Below, in pieces: positions 45,785-54,449 of a stretch of 54,463 nucleotides of DNA. The translations under genes and the position numbers were made by a program. The stretch spans positions 36,385-90,847 of the forward strand of contig DDWO01000012.1 of NCBI GenBank assembly GCA_002345705.1. The letters are read 5' to 3'. The notes under the pieces were generated by a model. That model did not search any database and had not been told where the DNA came from. It saw nothing but the letters and a program-made list of their open reading frames with translations. The DNA is from Acholeplasmataceae bacterium UBA2284 (lineage in GTDB: Bacteria; Bacillota_I; Bacilli_A; Acholeplasmatales; Acholeplasmataceae). Within the stretch, counting starts at the first letter, position 1, and each line of letters starts with the position of its first letter.

Positions 45785-45940
45785 GTCTCTATCCCCCATA
45801 AAAACAAATTTTCTATTAATTTTACCTATATTATATCATTTGCTCAATAAAATCATCTAATTATTCATGATTAGCAAATCAAAACCCAATCATTCTAGCC
45901 AGCGATATCTCATTTTTTACGTTTTTTTAACACAAAAACA

Positions 45941-45969
45941 TTGACATAATAATCGATTCGTTATATAAT
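45941..45969 (+). promoter_or_regulatory. str operon promoter (rpsL)
   Basis: Consensus TTGACA (45941-45946), a 17-base spacer and TATAAT (45964-45969). Confidence 0.9.
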
Positions 45970-45978
45970 TAAAACGCT

Positions 45979-46032
45979 GCGTGAAATACGCGATAAGTAA
46001 ACCCCATTTTTGGCTCTATTAAGCCAAAAATA
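45979..46032 (+). promoter_or_regulatory. rpsL leader hairpins
   Basis: GCGT-GAAAT-ACGC (45979-45991), then TTTTTGGCT (46007-46015) pairing with AGCCAAAAA (46022-46030), followed by TAATTTTT. The second resembles a weak attenuator. The rest of the leader to 46090 is unstructured AT-rich sequence. Confidence 0.45.
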
Positions 46033-46090
46033 ATTTTTAAAAAACAAAATGAAACACTTGGATATGTGTTAGAAGAAAGGAGATCTACAA

Positions 46091-46543
46091 ATGCCAACAA
46101 TTTCGCAACTAGTAAAAAACGGAAGAACGGACAAAAAGTACAAATCTAAATCACCTGCACTCGGATATGGTTTCAACAGTCTAGAGAAGAAGGAATCAGA
46201 TTATACTTCACCTCAAAAGCGCGGGGTATGTACACGTGTTACAACCATGACACCTAAAAAACCTAACTCAGCTTTACGTAAGTATGCCCGTGTTCGTTTA
46301 AGCAACCAGACAGAAGTGACAGCCTACATCCCAGGTATCGGTCACTCACTGCAAGAACATAGCGTCGTGTTAATTCGTGGTGGTCGTGTCAAAGACCTTC
46401 CAGGAGTACGTTATCACATCATTCGCGGTACGTTAGACGCATCAGGCGTCGCAAACCGTAAGCAAGCGCGTTCTAAATATGGTGCTAAGCGTCCAAAGGC
46501 AGGAAAAGCAGGAACACCTGCAAAACCAGCTGGTAAAAAATAA
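46091..46543 (+). CDS. rpsL: 30S ribosomal protein S12
   Basis: A 150-residue protein. MPTISQLVKNGRTDKKYKSK, then RGVCTRVTTMTPKKPNSALR and the GRVKDLPGVRYH loop. Lysines at the streptomycin positions (TPKKPNS and RVKDLPG) are wild type. It has the Firmicutes-type N-terminal insertion and an Ala/Lys-rich tail. AAAGGAG precedes the ATG. It heads the str operon; the ybxF/L7Ae gene usual before it is missing. Confidence 0.98.
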   Translation: MPTISQLVKNGRTDKKYKSKSPALGYGFNSLEKKESDYTSPQKRGVCTRVTTMTPKKPNSALRKYARVRLSNQTEVTAYIPGIGHSLQEHSVVLIRGGRVKDLPGVRYHIIRGTLDASGVANRKQARSKYGAKRPKAGKAGTPAKPAGKK

Positions 46544-46614
46544 GCTTTAAAACAAAAACAAAAAACTAAAATTACGAATAAGAATCGTTTAAAAGAAAGG
46601 AAGAAGGTGAACTC

Positions 46615-47085
46615 ATGCCACGTAAAGGACATATTGTAAAACGCGACGTTTTACCAGATCCAATTTACCAATCAAAGCTAGTTACTCGTATCGTCAACAC
46701 TATTATGGAAGACGGTAAAAAAGGTACGGCTCAAGGCATTTTATATGGAGCATTCAACCGCGTTAAAGAAGCAACAGGACGCGAGCCAATTGATGTTTTC
46801 AATGAAGCATTATCAAACATTATGCCTGTTCTAGAAGTTCGTTCACGCCGTATTGGTGGTCAAAACTACCAAGTACCAACTGAAGTTAGAGCCTCAAGAA
46901 AAACAACATTAGGATTAAGATGGTTAATTAATTACGCACGTCTGCGTAATGAGAAAACTATGGAAGAAAAATTAGCGAAGGAAATCATCGATGCATCACA
47001 AGGATTAGGTGCAGCAGTGAAGAAACGTGAAGATGTACACCGCATGGCTGAAGCAAATAAAGCATTTGCTCACTATCGCTGGTAA
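46615..47085 (+). CDS. rpsG: 30S ribosomal protein S7
   Basis: A 156-residue protein. MPRKGHIVKRDVLPDPIYQS, GGQNYQVPTEVRASRKTTLG and KREDVHRMAEANKAFAHYRW are classic S7 features. S7 nucleates assembly of the 30S head. AGAAGGTGA precedes the ATG. Length is standard. It is followed 17 bases later by fusA. Confidence 0.98.
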   Translation: MPRKGHIVKRDVLPDPIYQSKLVTRIVNTIMEDGKKGTAQGILYGAFNRVKEATGREPIDVFNEALSNIMPVLEVRSRRIGGQNYQVPTEVRASRKTTLGLRWLINYARLRNEKTMEEKLAKEIIDASQGLGAAVKKREDVHRMAEANKAFAHYRW

Positions 47086-47102
47086 GTAAGGAGATTATAA
47101 CT

Positions 47103-49175
47103 ATGCCTCGTGTATTCCCATTAGAAAAAGTCCGCAATATCGGCATTATGGCCCATATTGATGCGGGCAAAACAACGACGACTGAAAGAATTTTGTTCCA
47201 TACTGGTAAAATTCATAAAATCGGTGAGGTTCACGATGGTGCTGCTACAATGGACTGGATGGAACAAGAACAAGAAAGAGGGATCACTATCACATCCGCT
47301 GCTACAACAGCGTATTGGCATGATCACAAAATCAATGTCATTGACACCCCTGGTCACGTTGACTTCACGGTTGAAGTATCAAGATCACTTCGTGTATTAG
47401 ATGGTGCGGTTACCGTACTAGATGCACAAGCCGGGGTAGAGCCACAAACAGAAACTGTTTGGAGACAAGCCACCGAATATAAAGTTCCAAGAATCGTTTA
47501 TATCAATAAGATGGACAAGATTGGTGCAGATTTTGAGCGCGCTATCAAGACAATCCTAAATCGTTTAGGCGTTAAAGCATTTCCAATTCAATGGCCAATC
47601 GGCTCTGAATCAGATTTCAAGGGTATCATTGATATCATTGAAAGAAAAGCTTATCTATACGATGGTAACGCTGAGGAAAACAGTAAAGAAATTCCAATCC
47701 CAGCCCACCTAAAGGATATCGTTGAATTAAAGAGAGAACAACTCGTAGAAGCTGTTGCAGATTTTGATGAAGAAATCATGATGCAATATCTTGAAGGAGA
47801 AGAAGTCTCTATTGAACAAATTAAAAAAGCAATCCGTGTAGGTACGCTTGCAGTTAAATTTTTCCCAGTTATCTGTGGATCATCATTTAAAAACAAGGGT
47901 GTTAAGAAAATGCTTGATGCAGTCATTGACTACCTTCCAGCTCCAACTGATGTTGCTGCTGTTATTGGTCATGATTCCAATGGTAACGAAGTTTCTCGTC
48001 ATCCTGACGATAACGAAAAGTTTACAGCATTAGCATTCAAGGTAATGACTGACCCATATGTTGGACGTTTAACGTTCTTCAGAGTTTATGCAGGTCAAAT
48101 TACTTCTGGATCATACGTATTAAACACAAACAAAAATAACAAAGAACGTTTTGGTCGTGTTCTTCAAATGCATGCGAACCACCGCGAAGAAATTAAAGAA
48201 GTATTTGCTGGAGATATCGCAGCTGTCGTTGGTTTAAAGGATACTACTACAGGTGACACGTTAACCTCTGAAAAGGATGATATCATTCTTGAAACAATGA
48301 TTTTCCCAGAACCAGTTATTAACGTAGCAATCGAACCTAAGACAAAACAAGACCAAGATAAAATGGGCGTTGCATTACAAAAGCTTGCTGAAGAAGACCC
48401 AACATTTAGAACATTTACTGATCATGAAACAGGACAAACCATTATTGCTGGTATGGGTGAACTTCACCTAGAAATCATTGTTGATCGTATGAAGAGAGAA
48501 TTTAAGGTTGAAGCGAATGTTGCTGAGCCTCAAGTATCCTATCGTGAAACGATTTCAGGAGAAGCCGACATTGAAGGTAAGTTCGTTCGTCAGTCTGGTG
48601 GTAGAGGACAATACGGTCACGTTGTGATCAAGTTTGAACCAAATCCAGGTAAAGGTTTCCAATTTGTTGATAAGGTTGTCGGTGGTGTCATTCCAAGAGA
48701 ATACATCCCAGCAGTTCTAAAAGGACTTGAAGAAGCATTACCACAAGGTATTATTGCTGGCTATCCATTAATTGACATTAAAGCGACGTTGCATTACGGT
48801 TCATACCATGATGTCGACTCCTCAGAAATGGCATTTAAGATTGCAGCTTCAATGGCTCTTAAAGAATGTAAGACAAAAGCATCACCAATTTTATTAGAAC
48901 CAATTATGGACGTAGAAGTTGTTGTACCAAATGATTATGTAGGTAACGTTATTGGAGATTTAACTTCAAGACGTGGTCGTTTAGAGTCTCAAGAAGGCCG
49001 TGGAAACGCAGTTAGCATCCGTGCTAATGTACCACTATCAGAAATGTTTGGATATGCAACATCACTTCGTTCAAATACGCAAGGACGTGCTACATTTATG
49101 ATGCAATTTGCTCGTTATGAAAAGTGTCCAAAATCAATTATGGAAGATGTTATTAAAAAGCGTGGATCAAACTAA
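47103..49175 (+). CDS. fusA: Elongation factor G
   Basis: A 690-residue translational GTPase. G1 is AHIDAGKTT, G3 is DTPGHVDF and G4 is NKMDK; domain IV has the PVRYRETISGEADIEGKF-like stretch SYRETISGEADIEGKF. It drives tRNA-mRNA translocation. AAGGAG precedes the ATG. It lies in the standard rpsL-rpsG-fusA-tuf order. Confidence 0.98.
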   Translation: MPRVFPLEKVRNIGIMAHIDAGKTTTTERILFHTGKIHKIGEVHDGAATMDWMEQEQERGITITSAATTAYWHDHKINVIDTPGHVDFTVEVSRSLRVLDGAVTVLDAQAGVEPQTETVWRQATEYKVPRIVYINKMDKIGADFERAIKTILNRLGVKAFPIQWPIGSESDFKGIIDIIERKAYLYDGNAEENSKEIPIPAHLKDIVELKREQLVEAVADFDEEIMMQYLEGEEVSIEQIKKAIRVGTLAVKFFPVICGSSFKNKGVKKMLDAVIDYLPAPTDVAAVIGHDSNGNEVSRHPDDNEKFTALAFKVMTDPYVGRLTFFRVYAGQITSGSYVLNTNKNNKERFGRVLQMHANHREEIKEVFAGDIAAVVGLKDTTTGDTLTSEKDDIILETMIFPEPVINVAIEPKTKQDQDKMGVALQKLAEEDPTFRTFTDHETGQTIIAGMGELHLEIIVDRMKREFKVEANVAEPQVSYRETISGEADIEGKFVRQSGGRGQYGHVVIKFEPNPGKGFQFVDKVVGGVIPREYIPAVLKGLEEALPQGIIAGYPLIDIKATLHYGSYHDVDSSEMAFKIAASMALKECKTKASPILLEPIMDVEVVVPNDYVGNVIGDLTSRRGRLESQEGRGNAVSIRANVPLSEMFGYATSLRSNTQGRATFMMQFARYEKCPKSIMEDVIKKRGSN

Positions 49176-49180
49176 TCCTC

Positions 49181-49209
49181 TTGCAAAAACACATCTTTTC
49201 ATATACAAT
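49181..49209 (+). promoter_or_regulatory. Internal tuf promoter
   Basis: TTGCAA (49181-49186), a 17-base spacer and TACAAT (49204-49209) in the 89-base gap before tuf. Confidence 0.6.
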
Positions 49210-49264
49210 AAATATGGTAAAACAAAACAAAAATAAAAATAAACTCATATAGGAGGAATTTAAA

Positions 49265-50449
49265 ATGGCAAAACAAAAATTTTTAAGAACTAAGCCACAT
49301 GTTAACATTGGCACAATTGGCCACGTTGACCATGGTAAGACTACTTTAACAGCTGCTATCACTACAGTATTTGCAAAGCAAGGATTAGCAACAATTAAAG
49401 ACTACGCATCTATTGACTCAGCTCCAGAAGAAAAAGAACGCGGTATTACAATCAATACTGCACACGTTGAATATGAAACCACTAAGCGTCACTACGCTCA
49501 CGTTGACTGCCCAGGACATGCTGACTATGTCAAGAACATGATCACAGGTGCTGCTCAAATGGATGGTGGTATCCTAGTTGTATCCGCTGCGGATGGTCCA
49601 ATGCCACAAACTAGAGAACATATCCTACTTGCTCGTCAGGTTGGGGTTCCTAAGTTAGTTGTATACATGAACAAAGCAGATATGGTTGATGACGAAGAAC
49701 TACTAGACTTAGTCGAAATGGAAATTCGTGAATTATTAACAGAATATGATTTCCCAGGTGACGATATTCCAGTCATCCGTGGATCTGCTCTTGGTGCATT
49801 AAACGGCGAACCTAAATGGGAAGCTACAGTTCAAGCTTTAATGGATGCAGTTGATTCTTATATCGACCAACCAGTAAGACAAACTGATAAGCCTTTCATG
49901 ATGCCAGTTGAAGACGTGTTCACGATCACAGGTCGTGGTACAGTAGCAACAGGTAGAGTTGACCGTGGACAAGTTAAAGTCGGTGACCCTGTTGAAATCG
50001 TTGGTATCACTGATACTAAGCAAACAGTAGTTACTGGTGTTGAAATGTTCAGAAAATTACTTGACTATGCAGAAGCTGGTGACAACATCGGTGCACTTCT
50101 TCGTGGGGTTACTCGCGACCAAGTTGAACGTGGACAAGTATTAGCTAAACCAAAATCAGTTAACCCACATTTCAGATTTGAAGCGCAAGTTTACGTTCTT
50201 TCAAAAGAAGAAGGTGGACGTCATACAGCGTTCTTCTCAAACTACCGTCCACAATTCTATTTCCGTACAACTGACATTACAGGTGTTATTACACTTAAAG
50301 AAGGTACAGAAATGGTTATGCCTGGTGACAACACAGTCATGGTTGTTGAACTAATCCACCCAATCGCTATCGAAGAAGGAACTAAGTTCTCTATTCGTGA
50401 AGGCGGACGTACCGTTGGTGCAGGTTCAGTAGTTACAATTCTTGAATAG
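49265..50449 (+). CDS. tuf: Elongation factor Tu
   Basis: A 394-residue GTPase. G1 is GHVDHGKTT, switch II DCPGHADYVKNMITGAAQMD, G4 NKADMVDD; the C-terminus is REGGRTVGAGSVVTILE. It delivers aminoacyl-tRNA to the ribosome. TAGGAGGA precedes the ATG. It can be read from the str promoter and from the internal one. A strong terminator follows. Confidence 0.99.
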   Translation: MAKQKFLRTKPHVNIGTIGHVDHGKTTLTAAITTVFAKQGLATIKDYASIDSAPEEKERGITINTAHVEYETTKRHYAHVDCPGHADYVKNMITGAAQMDGGILVVSAADGPMPQTREHILLARQVGVPKLVVYMNKADMVDDEELLDLVEMEIRELLTEYDFPGDDIPVIRGSALGALNGEPKWEATVQALMDAVDSYIDQPVRQTDKPFMMPVEDVFTITGRGTVATGRVDRGQVKVGDPVEIVGITDTKQTVVTGVEMFRKLLDYAEAGDNIGALLRGVTRDQVERGQVLAKPKSVNPHFRFEAQVYVLSKEEGGRHTAFFSNYRPQFYFRTTDITGVITLKEGTEMVMPGDNTVMVVELIHPIAIEEGTKFSIREGGRTVGAGSVVTILE

Positions 50450-50458
50450 TATTCTATA

Positions 50459-50482
50459 AAGAGGCTTCGGCCTCTTTTTTTT
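50459..50482 (+). terminator. Terminator of the str operon
   Basis: AAGAGGC-TTCG-GCCTCTT with a stable tetraloop, followed by eight T residues. Confidence 0.92.
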
Positions 50483-50529
50483 ATCGAAATTTGATGTTAT
50501 GATTAAAGATAACGTAGATGAGGTGTCAA

Positions 50530-50925
50530 ATGAAGAAATTTCTATTCGCAATTATAATTTCTTTTTCGTTATTTTTCTTAAGTGCTTGTGTTAGCTTTGT
50601 CGATGTATCTGATATCGAACTCATCTTAATTGATGAAGGATTTTCAATTATTGAGTATCAGGAGTCACAAAAAAATCGAATGAATTTGACCTTAAGTGAT
50701 TATTGTGAATGTGAGGTCAGTAGAGTGATTGAAGGAAGAATTGATCAAATTACAGAGGTTTACATCTTTGAATTTGAAAAGAGAAGTCAAGCTGTTCAAT
50801 TCGTAGGGCTTATAGAAAATAATGAATTTGCAGAGGTCATCAGCTTCAAGCACTACATCAGATATGGTCATATCGTAATCCTTGCAGGTAGTCTTGAGAT
50901 TATAGAGTTATTTGAGGGTATGTAA
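50530..50925 (+). CDS. Small predicted lipoprotein
   Basis: A 131-residue protein. The signal peptide (residues 1-19, mostly Phe/Ile/Leu) ends in the lipobox FLSAC with Cys at 20. The mature part is short, acidic and alpha/beta in pattern, with DYCECEV in the middle. I recognise no family. The start is ATG at 50530 after GAGGTG (50520-50525), which overlaps the in-frame ATG at 50518. It is monocistronic, with its own terminator. Confidence 0.75.
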   Translation: MKKFLFAIIISFSLFFLSACVSFVDVSDIELILIDEGFSIIEYQESQKNRMNLTLSDYCECEVSRVIEGRIDQITEVYIFEFEKRSQAVQFVGLIENNEFAEVISFKHYIRYGHIVILAGSLEIIELFEGM

Positions 50926-50938
50926 ATCATTTATATTA

Positions 50939-50968
50939 AAAATGGAGTTTATGGACTTCATTTTTTTC
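50939..50968 (+). terminator. Terminator after the small lipoprotein
   Basis: AATGGAGT pairs with ACTTCATT (one wobble), followed by seven T residues. Confidence 0.75.
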
Positions 50969-51070
50969 ACTTCGATTAAAAAAATGTTAGATTGAGTTAA
51001 TACAAGCAAAGCCATTCATTTTTACTTTAAATATGATAAAATATGAGTAATCAAAAGAGGTTGATCAAAG

Positions 51071-51838
51071 ATGATTGTTGACACACACGCACATTTAAAT
51101 ACAGATGATTTTAAAAATGATTTGAAATCCATTTTAGATCGAGCGAAATCAAATGGAATTGAAAAGATTATTTGTATCGGAATGGATGAGAGCTCAAATC
51201 ATTTAGCGATAGAGATAGCAAAAAATCATGAAATGGTTTTTTCAACCGTTGGAGTTCATCCAGGCTACGTAGATACATCTACTACAGATCATTTAGAGTC
51301 TCTTTTGCATCATGATAAGATTGTAGGTATTGGTGAATGTGGTCTTGATTTTTATTGGAGAAAAGATAATATTGAACTCCAAAAAAAAGTATTTCAAGAA
51401 CATATTGAGTTAGCAGTGAAAACTAAGCTCCCGCTAGTAATCCATACGAGAGATTCATTTACTGAAGCATATGAAATGCTACTTCCATATAAAGGGAAGG
51501 TGACTGGAGTATTTCATTGTTTCTCATCAGATTATAAGGATGCGAAAAAAGCAGTTGATTTAGGGTTTTATATTGGTATGGATGGACCGATTACATTTAA
51601 GAAAAATGAGATTCTTGTTGAAATTGTTTCACATATTGACTTAAATTACGTTTTAGTGGAAACAGACAGTCCTTATATGGCACCTATGCCATATCGAGGA
51701 AAAAGAAATGAACCAGGCTATACGAAATATGTTGTTGAAAAAATTGCAGAAATCAAAGGATTAACCGTAGAAGAAGTTTCAAGAATTACAACAAAGAATG
51801 CACATGAATTATTTCATTTAGGAGGATACAAAGCATGA
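51071..51838 (+). CDS. tatD: TatD-family metal-dependent DNase
   Basis: A 255-residue TIM-barrel hydrolase. The metal set starts with DTHAHLN; GECGLDFYW, PLVIHTRDS and VFHCFSS carry further ligands, and VETDSPYMAP is the last. TatD proteins are Mg-dependent 3'-5' exonucleases. In Bacillus yabD (tatD) lies beside metS; here it is instead with cinA and rpsF. AAGAGG precedes the ATG. Its TGA stop overlaps the protease ATG by 4 nt. Confidence 0.94.
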   Translation: MIVDTHAHLNTDDFKNDLKSILDRAKSNGIEKIICIGMDESSNHLAIEIAKNHEMVFSTVGVHPGYVDTSTTDHLESLLHHDKIVGIGECGLDFYWRKDNIELQKKVFQEHIELAVKTKLPLVIHTRDSFTEAYEMLLPYKGKVTGVFHCFSSDYKDAKKAVDLGFYIGMDGPITFKKNEILVEIVSHIDLNYVLVETDSPYMAPMPYRGKRNEPGYTKYVVEKIAEIKGLTVEEVSRITTKNAHELFHLGGYKA

Positions 51839-52911
51839 AGAAAAAAGTACTTTATTTATTATTAGCAGTATTCAGTTTAATTACCTTAGCAGGGTGTTCT
51901 TTTGCACTGCGTGCAGAAACACCTTATCAATCACCTACACCTTATGAACAGCTAAGAATTGATATGATTGCTACAGTTGAACCTTCAGTGGTTGCTGTAA
52001 AAACTGAGACAGGACATGGTTCAGGAATTATTTATAAGAGTGAACCAATTTTGGAATCTAGTGAAACATTATACTATGTCATGACGAACTACCACGTTGT
52101 TGAAAATGGTGGTGAAATGACGATTCATTTTGGAAGTGGAAAAACAGACATACCTGTTGTTGACTATGCAGGCTATGAATTATATGATATCGCAGTTGTT
52201 CGTTTTAAGACGGATAAAACACTTCGTGTCCACAATGTTGCTCCAATCAACGATAATACAATTACTGAGATCGTTAAGGGTCAAGATGTTTACGCCATTG
52301 GATCTCCGCATAACCTAGATAAGTTTAACTATGTCACGCAAGGTATTGTAAGCTTACCAACATTTGCTTATAACGGTGTTGTAGGTCTAGCAATTATGCA
52401 TGACGCGGAATTAAACCCTGGAAATAGTGGTGGACCATTATTTAATTTGAAGGGTGAATTAGTTGGCATCAATGTTGCTAAAATTCCTACCGTTTCATCT
52501 AAGGATGGTACGATTGCTGCAGAGGGTTTAAACTACTCGCTATCAATTAATAAAATCGCTCCAATTGTTAGAAACTTTAAAGCAAGTGATTTTCAAGAAG
52601 TTGTTAGAAAACCACGTATTGGTATTTCTGTTCAAGAAGTAGAAATATTCCTACAGGAAAATGATGCTTCATTACTTCCTCCTAATCCAGTTGGAGTGGT
52701 AGTCGTTGGCTTTGATCAAACAAGAAATGCGAAAGATTATTTAGAAATGTATGACCTAATTATTTCGATGAATGGAACTCCAATTACTTCAATAGCTGAC
52801 ATCGGTGCACAGCTTGTTGATGCTAAGTTTGGTGACTCACATGTCATCACCGTGATGCGAAAAGTTAATGGTTCATTCGTAGAATTATCATTTACTATTA
52901 TCTTATCATGA
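51835..52911 (+). CDS. Membrane-anchored HtrA-like serine protease
   Basis: A 358-residue trypsin-fold protein. Its signal ends LAGC (lipidated Cys21), so it is a lipoprotein. The catalytic triad is His87 (NYHVVEN), Asp118 (YDIAVV) and Ser198 (GNSGGPLFN). A C-terminal PDZ-like domain starts about residue 265 (RIGISVQEV). HtrA proteins degrade misfolded extracytoplasmic proteins. It overlaps tatD by 4 nt and the amidase gene by 4 nt, so all three are translationally coupled. Confidence 0.92.
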   Translation: MKKKVLYLLLAVFSLITLAGCSFALRAETPYQSPTPYEQLRIDMIATVEPSVVAVKTETGHGSGIIYKSEPILESSETLYYVMTNYHVVENGGEMTIHFGSGKTDIPVVDYAGYELYDIAVVRFKTDKTLRVHNVAPINDNTITEIVKGQDVYAIGSPHNLDKFNYVTQGIVSLPTFAYNGVVGLAIMHDAELNPGNSGGPLFNLKGELVGINVAKIPTVSSKDGTIAAEGLNYSLSINKIAPIVRNFKASDFQEVVRKPRIGISVQEVEIFLQENDASLLPPNPVGVVVVGFDQTRNAKDYLEMYDLIISMNGTPITSIADIGAQLVDAKFGDSHVITVMRKVNGSFVELSFTIILS

Positions 52912-53372
52912 TTGCGAAACAAGTCTTTGATAAATTACTGAATAAGGGCTTAACTATCGCGTTTGCTGAGAGTATGACTGGTGGTGCTGCAACCTATGAA
53001 CTGATGAAAAACCCTGGAGCATCCAAGGTGATTTCAGGAAGCATAGTTGCCTACAGTGTTAAGCAAAAACATAACCTTTTAAACATGACCTTAGAGGACA
53101 TTAATAAGTATGGAATTGTGAGTAAAGAAGTCTCTATCATCATGGCAAGAAAGGTCAAAGAAATCATTGGCTCGGATATTGGTGTTGGAGTAACAGGTAA
53201 TGCTGGTCCAACTCTACAAGATAACACAACCAAGAAAGAGGCTTGGATTTCCATTTTTTACAAGCATGAAATGCAAGTGTTTCATGTCGATTTAGAGGAA
53301 TGCGATCGAGTAGAAGCAATCGAAAAAACAGTTCGATTTATCTATGATAATCTAAGCATTATCCTGCAATAA
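52908..53372 (+). CDS. CinA C-terminal family nicotinamide-nucleotide amidase (PncC-like)
   Basis: A 154-residue stand-alone CinA C-terminal domain. TIAFAESMTGGAATYELM, SIVAYSVKQKHNLL and GVGVTGNAGPT are the family motifs; the Ser in ESMTGG is conserved. It deamidates NMN to nicotinate mononucleotide, recycling NAD breakdown products. It lacks the N-terminal MoaB-like domain of full CinA. It overlaps the protease by 4 nt. Confidence 0.9.
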   Translation: MIAKQVFDKLLNKGLTIAFAESMTGGAATYELMKNPGASKVISGSIVAYSVKQKHNLLNMTLEDINKYGIVSKEVSIIMARKVKEIIGSDIGVGVTGNAGPTLQDNTTKKEAWISIFYKHEMQVFHVDLEECDRVEAIEKTVRFIYDNLSIILQ

Positions 53373-53390
53373 AAAAGGATTCAAAACAAG

Positions 53391-53419
53391 TTGTATTATC
53401 ATATCATATATGATATAAT
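53391..53419 (+). promoter_or_regulatory. rpsF-ssb-rpsR promoter
   Basis: TTGTAT (53391-53396), a 17-base spacer and TATAAT (53414-53419). Confidence 0.75.
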
Positions 53420-53425
53420 GATTTG

Positions 53426-53470
53426 GCATAAGATAGATAATCCTTGTCTTATATAGACCATAGACCAAAA
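53426..53470 (+). promoter_or_regulatory. Short rpsF leader with small hairpin
   Basis: ATAAGA pairs with TCTTAT (53429-53453). S6:S18 leaders are known in other bacteria; the conserved CCG element is not clear here. Confidence 0.3.
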
Positions 53471-53483
53471 GGAGGTGGAACAG

Positions 53484-53771
53484 ATGAAAAAATACGAAGT
53501 TATGTATATCATCCGTCCAACTGTTGAGAGCGAGAACATTAAGCAAATCGTAGGTAATTTCAATAATATATTTGAAAACTACAGTAGCAAGGTTCTTGAG
53601 ATCAAAGAGTTGGGGCTAAAAGACTTAGCTTACGAGATTGATCACTACAAAAAAGGGTATTACGTTTGGCTACTTGTAGATGCTACTCCAGAAGCAGTTG
53701 CTGAATTTAATCGTGTAGTAAGAATTACTGAAGAAGTAATTCGCTTCATTGTTGTAAAGGAAGGCGAATAA
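53484..53771 (+). CDS. rpsF: 30S ribosomal protein S6
   Basis: A 95-residue protein. KKYEVMYIIRPTVE at the start, LAYEIDHYKKGYYVWLLVDA and EFNRVVRITEEVIRFIVV. S6 binds S18 on the 30S platform; both genes lie here around ssb. The start is ATG at 53484 after AAGGAGGTG; GTG at 53475 lies within that site. Length is usual for the family. It is the first gene of its operon. Confidence 0.97.
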   Translation: MKKYEVMYIIRPTVESENIKQIVGNFNNIFENYSSKVLEIKELGLKDLAYEIDHYKKGYYVWLLVDATPEAVAEFNRVVRITEEVIRFIVVKEGE

Positions 53772-53774
53772 ATT

Positions 53775-54197
53775 ATGATGAATAGAGTTATTCTGGTTGG
53801 AAGAATTACCAAAGATCCAGAAATTAAATCTACCCAATCTAATATAGCCGTCGTTACCTTTACGCTTGCAGTCAACAGACAATTCGCGGATCAGTCCGGC
53901 GAAAAACAAGCTGACTTTATTCAATGCGTCGTTTGGCGTAAGCAAGCAGAAAATTTAGCACGCTTTGTTAGAAAAGGTGCACTCTTAGGTGTTGAAGGAC
54001 GCATTCAAACAAGACAGTATGAAGCGGACAACGGCACACGTTATGTTACAGAGGTTGTTTGTGATTCAGTCCAGTTTTTAGAAAGCAAGGGCGACACAAC
54101 AGAACAACCAGTAAGAGAAGAACAAAATACTTCAGAAAACGACGAGTTCTACGAAACAAGTAAGCAACTCGCTGCAGAAGAAGATTTACCATTTTAA
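53775..54197 (+). CDS. ssb: Single-stranded DNA-binding protein
   Basis: A 140-residue protein with an OB fold (MNRVILVGRITKDPE, FTLAVNR, DFIQCVVWRKQAENLARFV, GRIQTRQYE) and a flexible tail ending DLPF, the acidic tip that recruits repair and replication proteins. The start is ATG at 53775 or the next codon at 53778; the ribosome binding site GAAGG is in the rpsF 3' end. The rpsF-ssb-rpsR order is the usual one. Confidence 0.97.
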   Translation: MMNRVILVGRITKDPEIKSTQSNIAVVTFTLAVNRQFADQSGEKQADFIQCVVWRKQAENLARFVRKGALLGVEGRIQTRQYEADNGTRYVTEVVCDSVQFLESKGDTTEQPVREEQNTSENDEFYETSKQLAAEEDLPF

Positions 54198-54209
54198 GGA
54201 GGAAACATC

Positions 54210-54449
54210 ATGCAACAAAATAGACGTGGTGGCGGATTCAAGAAGCGTAAGAAAGTATGTTACTTTACACAAAATAAAGTAGAACACATAGATTTTAAGG
54301 ATGTTGAGCTGTTAAAGCGTTTCGTTACAGACCGCGGTAAGATTTTACCAAGAAGAGTAACTGGAACATCAGCTAAATGGCAACGTCCACTTGCTATCGC
54401 TATCAAGAGAGCTCGTCACATGGCACTTTTACCATTCGTAAAAGACTAA
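54210..54449 (+). CDS. rpsR: 30S ribosomal protein S18
   Basis: A 79-residue basic protein. RKKVCYFTQNKVEHIDFKD, LLKRFVTDRGKILPRRVTGT and QRPLAIAIKRARHMALLPF are diagnostic. AAGGAGGA precedes the ATG, 12 bases after ssb. The gene is complete; the window ends 14 bases after it. Confidence 0.98.
   Translation: MQQNRRGGGFKKRKKVCYFTQNKVEHIDFKDVELLKRFVTDRGKILPRRVTGTSAKWQRPLAIAIKRARHMALLPFVKD

Noticed and set aside
46241..46410. Streptomycin-resistance substitutions in rpsL
   Set aside because: Both critical lysines (TPKKPNS and RVKDLPG) are wild type.
50390..50449. Ser in KFSIREGG of EF-Tu as a kirromycin-resistance change (E. coli A375)
   Set aside because: Ser at this position is, as far as I recall, normal in Gram-positive EF-Tu, so it is not notable.
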